In this document: positions 1 through 7,634 of the stretch, piece after piece
Position numbering within the stretch: position 1 is the first letter of the stretch
How the letters are laid out: every line of letters starts with the position of its first letter
From: CAWJHE01 sp964614855
Lineage (GTDB): Bacteria; Chloroflexota; Anaerolineae; Anaerolineales; UBA4823
DNA length: 15,305 nucleotides
Assembly: GCA_964614855.1 (NCBI GenBank)
Contig: CAZTMX010000059.1
Location: 1 to 15,305 of the forward strand
Reading direction: 5' to 3'
Notes under the pieces: model-generated
What the model was told of the DNA's origin: nothing
The model's database searches: none
The model's input: only the letters and a program-made list of their open reading frames with translations
Translations under genes and position numbers: made by a program

Positions 1-1455
1 GGGGGAGACCACCAGTAAGATGCCCCACAAAAACAGCAGGCTTTGTCCCAACCATTGGCGGCGCTTGTCCTTTGCCTTCACGAGGAGAAATGTCACCAGG
101 CTGAGTGGAAAGAAGAAGATAAAAGTCTCCGCCCGCAGCAAAATACTGGCGCCCAGGACGCCGCCGGCGAACAGGGCAGCCAGCTGGGTGCGGTTCAGGT
201 TTTTCAGCCAGTACAAGACTGCCAGGACAAACCCGGTGACCAACACGGTGGTAGGGATATCCACCATCAATAACTTGACATGCGAGGCGGTAATATTTCC
301 GGAAATGGCGATGGAATTTGCCTCGCGCAAGATCAGCAAGACGCCGGCGATCAGACCGGAAAAGCGGTTATGGATGGCGCGCGTCACCAGGTAACCCAGG
401 ACGGGATACACAGCCAGGAACAAAATCTGCAAAAAAGCCACCTGGTCGTATTCCTGTCCCCCGAGCAGATGCAGCAAGGTCAGAAAAGCCGCATGCAAGG
501 GCCGGCGGATGAAAGGAGAATCAAAGAAGATAAACCCTTCGCCCACCAATGCGGTTTGTGCAGATGTGTCGTAGTAAAGTGCATCCGAGTTTGGGTAAGG
601 CTCGAAGTTGGGTGGGCGCTCTTGCGTCACAAACCAGTTTGGCGCAATGGGGATGCTCTGCCAGAGCAGGACAGCTGCCCCCCAAAGCAACACCCCAAGA
701 ATTAGATCCAACCACCCCGGTTTTAATCGTCGAGCAACATATCTTGTTTGCTGGGGGTGCTCAATCGCGGCGAGGATAAGAAACAACAACAACCCACAAC
801 CCCAGGCGAGCAGAACCTGGTACTCTAAAAGCGGGACGCCCTGGCTGTTCCAGCCTCGCACCTGGGATTCCAGGGGCAGGATGGTCCTGACAACCCATGT
901 CCAGGCGAGCAAGATGAACGAAAAAACCAGCAGTGAAAGGAGGAAGAATTTTTGCTTAAAAAACGATTGCAGCTTATTGGGCTGCGGAATGACAAGGAAT
1001 AGTATCGTCTGGCTGGCCAAACCGGTGATCCAGATCACAAGCGGTAGCAGCCGTTCCAGCAGGTTTTGCGTAAAGGGTTCGCTGATCTCCGGTGTGGCTG
1101 TGATCAAGTAAGCCCCTGCCAGCAGTACCCCGGCATTGGTGATCAGCAGCATAAGGTATTTGCCGGGTTGCTGCAAAGCAGCCAGAAAGGCATCCGCCCA
1201 GGATGTGTATTTTTTTCGTTTTGTGATGTGGAATATTGCCAGTATAAGAAAGAGAATAGTGGGGAGCAGGATGACGGCTGTCGCAATTAAGCGCAAGGCA
1301 GAAATTCCTTGATTAGAGCCAGCCTCGGCTGCGGAAGGGGTGTAGAGCATCATAACGATCGCCAGCAAGCCCTGTGCAGCGGCAGCCAGCCAATAAGCCA
1401 GCAGGCTGCCCGGTGTGTGTCTTGCTTGAACTTTGCGTGCGCTTCCGGCTTGCAT
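1..1455 (-). CDS. Polytopic membrane GT-C/GT39-like glycosyltransferase, C-terminus cut by window edge
   Basis: Reading the minus strand from ATG at 1455 gives 485 codons without a stop, still open at base 1, so the gene is truncated by the window and not broken. The protein is strongly hydrophobic, with membrane segments at about residues 17-37, 55-76, 100-120, 135-155, 170-190, 212-231, 249-268, then 322-360, 365-376, 400-418 and 426-458. Between the two hydrophobic halves is a loop with an acidic pair (NSDALYYDTSAQTALVGEGF, 289-308) followed by RRPLHAAFLTLLHLLGG (317-333). Dolichyl-phosphate-mannose/ArnT-type GT-C enzymes have a comparable Asp-containing first loop and an R-P-L-like motif, and use a polyprenyl-phosphate sugar donor outside the membrane. 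The extra N-terminal 250 residues are unusual. It starts 4 bases after the upstream wzy-like stop; GTG at 1467 in the same frame is an alternative start. GT-C assignment is by motif resemblance only. Confidence 0.72.
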   Translation of the reverse strand, partial: MQAGSARKVQARHTPGSLLAYWLAAAAQGLLAIVMMLYTPSAAEAGSNQGISALRLIATAVILLPTILFLILAIFHITKRKKYTSWADAFLAALQQPGKYLMLLITNAGVLLAGAYLITATPEISEPFTQNLLERLLPLVIWITGLASQTILFLVIPQPNKLQSFFKQKFFLLSLLVFSFILLAWTWVVRTILPLESQVRGWNSQGVPLLEYQVLLAWGCGLLLFLILAAIEHPQQTRYVARRLKPGWLDLILGVLLWGAAVLLWQSIPIAPNWFVTQERPPNFEPYPNSDALYYDTSAQTALVGEGFIFFDSPFIRRPLHAAFLTLLHLLGGQEYDQVAFLQILFLAVYPVLGYLVTRAIHNRFSGLIAGVLLILREANSIAISGNITASHVKLLMVDIPTTVLVTGFVLAVLYWLKNLNRTQLAALFAGGVLGASILLRAETFIFFFPLSLVTFLLVKAKDKRRQWLGQSLLFLWGILLVVSP

Positions 1456-1459
1456 CGGG

Positions 1460-2926
1460 TTACTCACTGATTGGCAGGTTGCTGGGCTCGGGTTGCAGGT
1501 GTGCGGCGGCGGTAATAAGCCCAAATGCCACCCACATATTGGGGATGGCAAAGGAATCGAAAGAAAAGACAATGATAGAGAAAACTGCCATGGTCAAAAT
1601 GCCGCCGATGCCGTAAAAGAGATGGTCTTTTGCCAGCCTGAAAAAAATCAGAAAGACACACCCCCAGATCGCCAGGATGAAAGCCACAAACGCCGCAACC
1701 CCAAAGATGCCGGTTTCTGCAAGCAGCCGTGCAATCATATTCTTGGGTGTGATCAGGCGGTCGCGGTCTTCAGCTGGGGTGATCTGGCGTACAATTTCGG
1801 GCAGGCGGTAAAACTCGTCTGGTAAAGCATCCTTGAAGTGAAATGCGTAATTGCCCAGGCCAACCCCAAACAAGGGTTGGTCTTCGAACATGAAGAAGGC
1901 TGTCTCAAGATAAACAAACCTTTGTTGAAAGGCTATATACTCCAGGTAGGTGCGATTGCGAGATTTTGCCTCGGTAAAGTAGCGCCACAGGCGGGAAAAA
2001 TAGGGGTTTTGCGCGCCTACCACGACAAATATGGTGATGATGGTGGCGACGAGCAAGGTAGTCTCCAGCAAGATGCGTCTGCGCGCCTGGGGCTGCATCT
2101 TCTCTGACGGGTTTCTGGTTTTATGCGCCAAAGAGCGGGCGAATAAAAAGCTGATGATCACCAAACCCAGCAGGATAAAAAGACCGGTGCGAGAGAATGT
2201 GAAAACCAGCACCCCCATGGCCCATATTGCCAAAACCAGTTCTACTGTAATCCACTTATAGCGCCAGGCAAAGACGCTTTTTTTGGTGATGATCGATGCG
2301 AAAAGCCAGGGCAGCAAAAGAAAACAAATCTGTTCCGCAAACCATTTTGGCTCGTAGGTGAGGCCAGAAATGCGCGTGGCAAACAGCTTGCGAGTGGAAA
2401 TGTATCCCTGTATCTCATTCAACAGCAAAAAATACCTTTTTGAAAAGTGCAGGATATAAAGCGCCTGGGCAGATCCCCAGAGCAGCGCCAGGGAAAAACC
2501 AGCGTACAACCAGCGCAGCGAAAATTCCAGATCCCGCCAGTTCTCAATTAACAAGAATACTGTCAGGTAAAATGCGACCCCCAACCCCAGGGTGATCAGG
2601 TTGCGTAAAACGCGGGAAAGCAGGCTGATACCATACAGACCTTCTGCTTCAGATGAAAAAGCGATCACCGAACTGATTAATGAGAAAACGATAAATGCCA
2701 GCAGCGGCAGGATAGTTTTTGGCAAGGGGCGTTTGAAAAAACGCGGCAAGGTCACCAGCAGCAGCAAAACCAGCAATGGGTACATTGCCAGCGGTCGCAC
2801 CAGGGTTTTCCCACCCAGCCCGGCAGGAAAATAAGGGAAGCTGGTGACGGGCAGGGTGAAAAAGAGCGCAGCCCAAAGTGCCCTGGTGATTTTCCTGAGT
2901 GTGGATTGTAGACCCGGGCTGATCAC
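1460..2926 (-). CDS. Wzy/O-antigen ligase-like polymerase, second copy
   Basis: A 488-residue multi-pass inner-membrane protein that should polymerise or ligate lipid-linked oligosaccharide on the outer face. About 11 to 12 hydrophobic segments are visible, with a long charged loop near residues 305-405. Wzy_C/WaaL-type features are FTFSRTG (242-248), PLFGVGLGNYAF (351-362) and TPKNMIARLLAETGIFG (393-409). The last aligns with the ligase motif that normally contains His-Asn, but here has Lys-Asn. It starts with GTG, overlapping the TGA of the Wzz-like gene as GTGA. It is paralogous to the protein at 4029-5537: about half of the first 60 residues are identical by my count and key motifs have the same residue numbers up to 248, so the first half aligns without gaps. 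Polymerase and ligase cannot be told apart from sequence. Confidence 0.85.
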   Translation of the reverse strand: MISPGLQSTLRKITRALWAALFFTLPVTSFPYFPAGLGGKTLVRPLAMYPLLVLLLLVTLPRFFKRPLPKTILPLLAFIVFSLISSVIAFSSEAEGLYGISLLSRVLRNLITLGLGVAFYLTVFLLIENWRDLEFSLRWLYAGFSLALLWGSAQALYILHFSKRYFLLLNEIQGYISTRKLFATRISGLTYEPKWFAEQICFLLLPWLFASIITKKSVFAWRYKWITVELVLAIWAMGVLVFTFSRTGLFILLGLVIISFLFARSLAHKTRNPSEKMQPQARRRILLETTLLVATIITIFVVVGAQNPYFSRLWRYFTEAKSRNRTYLEYIAFQQRFVYLETAFFMFEDQPLFGVGLGNYAFHFKDALPDEFYRLPEIVRQITPAEDRDRLITPKNMIARLLAETGIFGVAAFVAFILAIWGCVFLIFFRLAKDHLFYGIGGILTMAVFSIIVFSFDSFAIPNMWVAFGLITAAAHLQPEPSNLPISE

Positions 2927-3981
2927 TGGCGCGGCCTTTTCCGGTTGATACGGACCAACTGCTGAATGCTCCAGCCCAGCAGCCCGCAGGTACCGCCGAT
3001 CAGGATTAATAAACCCGGAAAGCGCACGGCTTCGGCGGGGAGCTCGTCCACCCCTTCAAGCGTCAAGGCGGGAGAGAGGCTCAAGCTTGTGTTCAATGTT
3101 TCTGTGTATTTCTGGGTCAGTTCTGGGCGCTCAGCCTGCAGGGATGCTATCTGCTGGGTCAACTGCGGACCTTCTTCATCGATCAAGGCAATGATCTGCG
3201 CAACCCATTGAATGGATGTGCTGCGCGGTTCATTTTCAGTTGGTTGGCTGTCTAGCAGCGCGTTCCAGCCAGCCGAATAGGCTGCCGGGTGGATAGCCAG
3301 GGCATTCAAGCGCCAGCGTTCTGCCTGTGTCAGCGGCTGGTCCTGAGGCAGCATTTGCGCCTGCTCCATCCAGGTCGTCAAAGCACTCCTGGCTTCGGTG
3401 AGCAGTTCCATACGCATCTCGGCAGCCAGGATGGCGTCTGCATTGGCTTGCAACTCCTGGTCGACCAGAAAGGTGTCGCGCGCCGCCAGGATTGCACGAT
3501 CCACATGGGATATGGCGCTCTCACGCCACACCCGCGCGGCTTGCTCGGCGCGCAGAGGCTGGCGGTGGTATGCAGCCAGGCTCCAGACGCCTGCGGAACG
3601 CCAATCTGCATCCAGCATCTTCGTTACATCTTCGTTTGAATAATCTTGCCAGTAAGGATCAAGTGCTTTGAGACCAGACAATGTCTCATCAATAATCGGC
3701 TCCAGGAAAATTGCTGTCTCCAGTTGCGACATCTGCCAGTTCTTATAATCATCAATATTTGAGTATTTCGGCCGCGCCAGCGCCAGGAAATTTGCATCTG
3801 AAAACGAGCGGTAGGGGTTCAGACCAACATAAACTTGCTGGATCGCTTTATATTCCGCCGGAACCAGGTACGATAAACCCCAACCAAATAAACTGCCCAA
3901 GACCATGCAGGCCAATATTAGCGGCCATTGATGCAGGGCGCGATAGATATCCTCCGCAAAAGACCAATATTTTTCACTCAT
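2923..3981 (-). CDS. Wzz-like chain-length/co-polymerase protein, second copy
   Basis: A 352-residue protein with two membrane segments (about 20-40 and 322-340) bracketing a mostly helical extracytoplasmic domain, ending in a short basic tail (RINRKRPRQ). This is the layout of polysaccharide co-polymerases (Wzz), which set chain length beside Wzy. No Wzc-type kinase domain is attached. The proline-rich pattern typical of Wzz near TM2 is not obvious. YVGLNPYR (51-58) and DDYKNWQM (77-84) follow TM1 and recur in the copy at 5534-6589. An upstream ATG at 4122 would add 47 residues, but that stretch lies inside the preceding wzy-like gene. Starting at 3981 makes MSEKYWSFAEDIYRALHQWP match the paralogue's MTEEWSLRDEIFYTAHRWPV in register. 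The ribosome site there is weak (AGGAT touching the ATG). It overlaps the next gene by GTGA. Confidence 0.8.
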   Translation of the reverse strand: MSEKYWSFAEDIYRALHQWPLILACMVLGSLFGWGLSYLVPAEYKAIQQVYVGLNPYRSFSDANFLALARPKYSNIDDYKNWQMSQLETAIFLEPIIDETLSGLKALDPYWQDYSNEDVTKMLDADWRSAGVWSLAAYHRQPLRAEQAARVWRESAISHVDRAILAARDTFLVDQELQANADAILAAEMRMELLTEARSALTTWMEQAQMLPQDQPLTQAERWRLNALAIHPAAYSAGWNALLDSQPTENEPRSTSIQWVAQIIALIDEEGPQLTQQIASLQAERPELTQKYTETLNTSLSLSPALTLEGVDELPAEAVRFPGLLILIGGTCGLLGWSIQQLVRINRKRPRQ

Positions 3982-4028
3982 ATCCTGGTTTGCCTGGTAA
4001 TTTGACAAGTTTGTATCCTTTAAGCTGC

Positions 4029-5537
4029 CTAGCTCGCCTGGCGGTTGGACTGCAGCTGCCTGGCTGGCGCACCTTGTTGGTGCACCCGGACGGCTGCAGT
4101 GATCAGACCGAAAACCACCCACATATTGGGGATGACGAAGGAATCAAAAGTCATCGCCGACAGGGCAAAGGCAGATAATCCGCTGAGACTGAGTGTACCC
4201 CAAAAGCGCCATTCTTGCCCGGGAGCCAGCCACAAGAAGAGTGCGCAGCCGGACACAGATACGATGAACCCCAAAAAGGCGATACTGCCAATGATCCCGG
4301 TCTCGGATAAAAGGCGCAGGTAGAAATTCTTCGATGTCACCAGGCGATCGCGGCCTTTTTCCGGCGTCACCATGCGCAGCACCTCCGGGATCGCCGCAAT
4401 GGAGCGGTAAGGCAGCATCTCTTCAAAGTAGAAAGCGTAATTTCCCAACCCAATCCCCAGGATTGGGTTGGCCAGATAGGCATTGAAAGCTGCCTGGCTG
4501 TAGGCAACCCGTGCATCAAAACCCAGGTAACTCAAATAGCCGCTTACACTGGCATTGTCCTGCTGCCAATATTGCCAGACTCTGGAAAAAAAGGTGTTAC
4601 GCGCGCCGATCATATAGATCGGTAAGATCGCCAGGAAAAGCACAACCACCAGGCGGACCGGTGTGCGCTTGATCGGCATGGATGCAAAAGTTGCGATGCC
4701 CTGAGAAGGGTCGAGGAGATTTTTATTGTTTCTGAGCGATTGCGGGCGAAACACCAGTACACTGACTGCCAGGAGCAGCACCAGGTTCATCACACCTGAT
4801 CTTGAATAGGTAAATGGCAGTAAAACGATAGACCAGATCAGCAGCCCCCACTCAACGGTGAACCAACGCCAGCGTTTCGCAAAAACGGTGTAACCTGTTA
4901 AAACCGACGCCAGTACCCCCGGCAAAAGCAGGACAATGATTTGTTCGGCAAACCAGTGCGGCTCATAGGTCAATCCCGAAATGCGCTCGGGCAGCAGCCG
5001 CCGATAAGAGATGAATTCCTGGATGCGGGATAAAAAGTTGAACCAGCGGGGATCAAAACGCAGGACATAGATCGCCTGCAGCGACCCCCAGAAAAGAGCC
5101 AGTGCCCCGCCGGTGTAGATCCAGCGTAACGAAAAGCGTAAATCGCCCACGCTTTCGGGCAGCAAAGCAATCGCCAGGTAGATGGCAACGCCCACGATTA
5201 AGGTGGATAGACCGCGCATCACGCGGGCGGTCACAGATATCCCCAGGGCGGGTTCGATGCCGCGCAGCAGGGAAAGCAGCGAGCTGGCGATCCCCACCAG
5301 CACAAACGGCAGCAGTGCCAGTAATGTGCCTGGAAGCGGCCTGGTAAAAATCCGCGGGAGGATCACCAGGATCACCAGCACGATTAACGGGTACAGTGAC
5401 AGGGGTCGGACCAGGGCCTCACCGCCAAATGCAGGCGGAAAGAAGGGGAAGCTGGATATCGGCAGGGTTACCAGAAAGAAAGCCCACAGGGAGCGAACCA
5501 GAATGCGCCAGGCAGGCGTCAGGGGGAGGTTCTTCAC
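4029..5537 (-). CDS. Wzy/O-antigen ligase-like polymerase, first copy
   Basis: A 502-residue multi-pass membrane protein, the longer paralogue of the protein at 1460-2926. Shared landmarks are SSFPFFP (28-34), RISGLTYEPHWFAEQI (185-200), FTYSRSG (242-248), PILGIGLGNYAF (358-369), TSKNFYLRLLSETGIIG (401-417) and an IPNMWVVFGLITAA segment near the C-terminus. These fit the Wzy_C/WaaL superfamily, which transfers glycans from undecaprenyl diphosphate at the periplasmic face. As in the other copy, Lys-Asn (K403) replaces the usual His-Asn. The GTG start overlaps the upstream TGA as GTGA, with AAGG about 7 bases upstream. The loop after residue 260 is longer than in copy 2, which accounts for most of the length difference. 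It ends in TAG, 47 bases before the next Wzz-like start. Confidence 0.86.
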   Translation of the reverse strand: MKNLPLTPAWRILVRSLWAFFLVTLPISSFPFFPPAFGGEALVRPLSLYPLIVLVILVILPRIFTRPLPGTLLALLPFVLVGIASSLLSLLRGIEPALGISVTARVMRGLSTLIVGVAIYLAIALLPESVGDLRFSLRWIYTGGALALFWGSLQAIYVLRFDPRWFNFLSRIQEFISYRRLLPERISGLTYEPHWFAEQIIVLLLPGVLASVLTGYTVFAKRWRWFTVEWGLLIWSIVLLPFTYSRSGVMNLVLLLAVSVLVFRPQSLRNNKNLLDPSQGIATFASMPIKRTPVRLVVVLFLAILPIYMIGARNTFFSRVWQYWQQDNASVSGYLSYLGFDARVAYSQAAFNAYLANPILGIGLGNYAFYFEEMLPYRSIAAIPEVLRMVTPEKGRDRLVTSKNFYLRLLSETGIIGSIAFLGFIVSVSGCALFLWLAPGQEWRFWGTLSLSGLSAFALSAMTFDSFVIPNMWVVFGLITAAVRVHQQGAPARQLQSNRQAS

Positions 5538-6589
5538 TTGCTTACCTTTTTATTGATGCGGACAAATGAAAGCAGCAGCCACAAGATAAATCCGAGGCCA
5601 GCACCCACCAGCACCGAAACCCCAGTAGGGCGCACCCTGGTGATCAGCGGTTTTTCATCTGTGATTCGGTCGACTTTCAAGTTTGGCGAGAACCCCATGC
5701 TTTGTGTTGAAGCCAGGGCATACTCGGCTGCCAGGTCTGCACTTTTTGTGTTGATCTGCAGGATTTGTTCATCGAGGGCTCTCATCTCCAGTTCCATGAC
5801 AACCAGAGCCTTATCCAGTCCCGGCTGGTAGGCTGCTGCAGGGGCAGGCTCGATGGGGAAAGTATTTAATATCTCTATATATTCGGGGCTGCTGACCACC
5901 TTAGAGACTGGCAGCCAGACCTGCCAGCGCTCCAATTCGTTCAACACCTGTTCGGGCGGAAGGTTATTTAAAAATGCCTGGGCAGCCATTAGCTCCTGAT
6001 ACAGGGTCCCTTTTTTCGCTGATTCCTCCAAGAGACTGGCTTGTTTTGCAGCAAGCTCGTCCATTTGAAGATCCAGGGCCATCACCTGCTGGGCCTGTGA
6101 AACGGCATAGTTGATCAATGGGACTGCTGTTTCCTCCCAGAGCGTCACCATTTGACTGGCACGCTCAGCTTCTTCGTTCTCCGCCACCAGGCGCCATTTG
6201 CCAGCGTTCCGCCAGTACACATGCAGCATACCGGCTAACTCTCGACTGGAGACTGTTTGCCAGTAGGGGTCATTTTCTCTCAAAACCGTGAGCATGTAGT
6301 CCACGATTGGGTCCATCAAGACCATCGTATTCAGATTAGCCATCTGCCAGTTCTTGTAATCATCGGCATTGTTGAAAGCAATACCGGAAAAGCGGGTATT
6401 GTTCTCATCCTCAGAGGCGCGGTAAATACTCAAACCGACGTACAATTCCTTGGTGGCGCTGTAAGGCGATGGGACCAGGATGGAGACCAGCCATCCAACC
6501 AACACGCCTGCCAGGCAAAATAAACTGATCACCGGCCAACGGTGCGCAGTATAGAAAATTTCATCTCGCAAAGACCATTCTTCAGTCAT
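5534..6589 (-). CDS. Wzz-like chain-length/co-polymerase protein, first copy
   Basis: 351 residues, with TM1 at about 19-39, a helical domain with coiled-coil-like stretches (about 165-205 and 262-295), TM2 at about 324-344 and a short basic tail (RINKKVSK). The topology matches polysaccharide co-polymerases without a kinase. It shares with the copy at 2923-3981 the segment VGLSIYR (51-57), DDYKNWQM (76-83), W-R-N-A-G-x-W-x-L (126-134) and a G-F-S-P-N-L box before TM2. The start is well supported by an AGGAG Shine-Dalgarno (6595-6599) 5 bases before ATG. It opens the tandem Wzz/Wzy block after a 136-base gap, so it may be the first gene of a separately regulated unit. The family role is inferred from topology and the adjacent Wzy-like gene; primary sequence similarity to classical Wzz looks weak. 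Confidence 0.8.
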   Translation of the reverse strand: MTEEWSLRDEIFYTAHRWPVISLFCLAGVLVGWLVSILVPSPYSATKELYVGLSIYRASEDENNTRFSGIAFNNADDYKNWQMANLNTMVLMDPIVDYMLTVLRENDPYWQTVSSRELAGMLHVYWRNAGKWRLVAENEEAERASQMVTLWEETAVPLINYAVSQAQQVMALDLQMDELAAKQASLLEESAKKGTLYQELMAAQAFLNNLPPEQVLNELERWQVWLPVSKVVSSPEYIEILNTFPIEPAPAAAYQPGLDKALVVMELEMRALDEQILQINTKSADLAAEYALASTQSMGFSPNLKVDRITDEKPLITRVRPTGVSVLVGAGLGFILWLLLSFVRINKKVSK

Positions 6590-6725
6590 CGTTGCTCCTA
6601 AGGAAGTCCAACGCGATTATCCTTGTTCCTATATTTTATCCCGAAAATTGATCTTTCAGTTGCTGCACCTGATTTGCGCCCGGCCAGCATGCAGAGGGTA
6701 ACCGGTGTTACCGTAAAGGATAGGA
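6590..6725 (-). other. 136-base intergenic region with hairpin and possible weak promoter
   Basis: This separates the GT2 gene from the Wzz/Wzy block. It contains a perfect hairpin, GGTAAC-loop of 4-GTTACC (6697-6712), 14 bases after the GT2 stop, with no T-run behind it. A -10-like TAAAAT sits at 6633-6638, but I find no good -35 at 16-18 bases from it. A strong AGGAG ribosome site lies at 6595-6599. It could be a partial termination or RNA-processing point, or a weak internal promoter. Confidence 0.4.
6697..6712 (-). other. Perfect 6-bp inverted repeat with 4-base loop (hairpin or dyad)
   Basis: GGTAAC and GTTACC pair perfectly around a 4-base loop just downstream of the GT2 stop codon. 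There is no U-tract, so it is not a standard intrinsic terminator. It may stabilise the 3' end of the GT mRNA, attenuate transcription partially, or be a protein-binding dyad. Confidence 0.35.
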
Positions 6726-7634
6726 TCAAGAAATCCCAGGTTTTTTACGCCCGAAGTATTTCTCTTTTCGAAAAAGGTTTACCAAAAGGGTGATCAGGAA
6801 TTTACCCAGCATCACCAGGTAATAGAACCAGTTGAAGAGAAAGAAGTAATTTTTTGCCAGGTGTTTGCGGTAATACAGGTAATAGGAGCGGTGCCATTCG
6901 TAGATGGAGCGGTAGGGTTGGACGCGCGAGCCGCCCATGCTGCCAAAATGGATAATTTGTGCCTGGGGCACATAAAACACCTGCCAGCCTGCCTGGCGCG
7001 CCCGGTGGCAGAAATCGGCATCTTCCTGATAAGCAAAGAAAACCTCATCCAGGTAGCCGATCTGGTCAATGACCGCGCGGCGGATCAACATGCAAGAACC
7101 AGCTACTCCTGCTACCTGGTGTGTTTCATTCTCATCTTTGTAGTTCATCAGATAGCCGCCGAACAGTTTGGATTTTGGAAAGAGGGTATTCAAACCCAAG
7201 AAATATGAAAAAACAGCCATGGGGGTTGGCTCGCCGCGCCGGCAGGGTTTCTGCAGGGTCATATCGCTGTTAAGCACCTTTGGACCGCAGATGCCCGCTT
7301 GCGGGTGGTCTTCGAGAAATCCCACAAGCGTTTCCAGAGCGCCAGGCAGAACCAGGGTATCCGGGTTCAATTGGAGCAGGGTATCTGCTTGCGCCTGTTG
7401 CAGCGCCTGGTTCATCGGGCGCGTGTACCCGGCGTTGTAGTTGTTTTGGGTGAAGCGCACTTCGGGAAATTCTTGCTCCAGCATCTGCTGCACGCCATCG
7501 GTGGAGCCGTTATCCACCACGATCACTTCGTACGTCAGAGTGCAGTTTTCTTTCAAGGAATACAGGCAGTCTCGCAGCAGCTTACTGGATTGAAAACTGA
7601 CGATGCATACCGAAATCTCTGCCTGCTCGGTCAT
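6726..7634 (-). CDS. GT2 family glycosyltransferase (rhamnosyltransferase-like)
   Basis: 302 residues. The N-terminal GT-A fold starts at ISVCIVSFQSS (7-17), with the nucleotide-binding DNGSTD at 41-46, the NPD metal/sugar-nucleotide motif at 90-92, and the acceptor-side EDADFCHRARQAGW at 204-217. This arrangement is typical of WbbL/RfbF-like GT2 enzymes that use dTDP-rhamnose or related donors, which fits the rml genes in the neighbouring operon. A hydrophobic stretch near residues 263-287 followed by a Lys/Arg-rich tail suggests membrane association, with the catalytic domain in the cytoplasm. Its ATG overlaps the stop of the upstream GT4 gene as ATGA, so the two are translationally coupled; GGGGA just before the ATG may act as ribosome site. 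The sugar specificity is inference. Confidence 0.88.
   Translation of the reverse strand: MTEQAEISVCIVSFQSSKLLRDCLYSLKENCTLTYEVIVVDNGSTDGVQQMLEQEFPEVRFTQNNYNAGYTRPMNQALQQAQADTLLQLNPDTLVLPGALETLVGFLEDHPQAGICGPKVLNSDMTLQKPCRRGEPTPMAVFSYFLGLNTLFPKSKLFGGYLMNYKDENETHQVAGVAGSCMLIRRAVIDQIGYLDEVFFAYQEDADFCHRARQAGWQVFYVPQAQIIHFGSMGGSRVQPYRSIYEWHRSYYLYYRKHLAKNYFFLFNWFYYLVMLGKFLITLLVNLFRKEKYFGRKKPGIS

Larger units (their letters stand above)
1460..6589 (-). repeat. Tandem duplication of a Wzz-like plus Wzy-like gene pair
   Basis: Copy A (4029-6589) and copy B (1460-3981) each hold a Wzz-like gene of 351 or 352 codons followed by a Wzy-like gene of 502 or 488 codons, joined by an identical GTGA stop/start overlap. 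Both protein pairs are homologous in order. Even the DNA is alike at the wzy 3' ends: the plus strand reads ccacccacatattggggatg near both 1530 and 4117. The copies have diverged substantially elsewhere, so this is an old duplication kept by selection, not an assembly artefact. Confidence 0.85.

Noticed and set aside
3982..4122. 47-residue N-terminal extension of the second Wzz-like protein
   Set aside because: The extra codons overlap the end of the preceding wzy-like gene, and the paralogue starts in register with the internal ATG at 3981.
1460..6589. Assembly artefact as explanation of the duplicated module
   Set aside because: The copies differ along most of their length with intact frames, different loop lengths and about half of the N-terminal residues changed.
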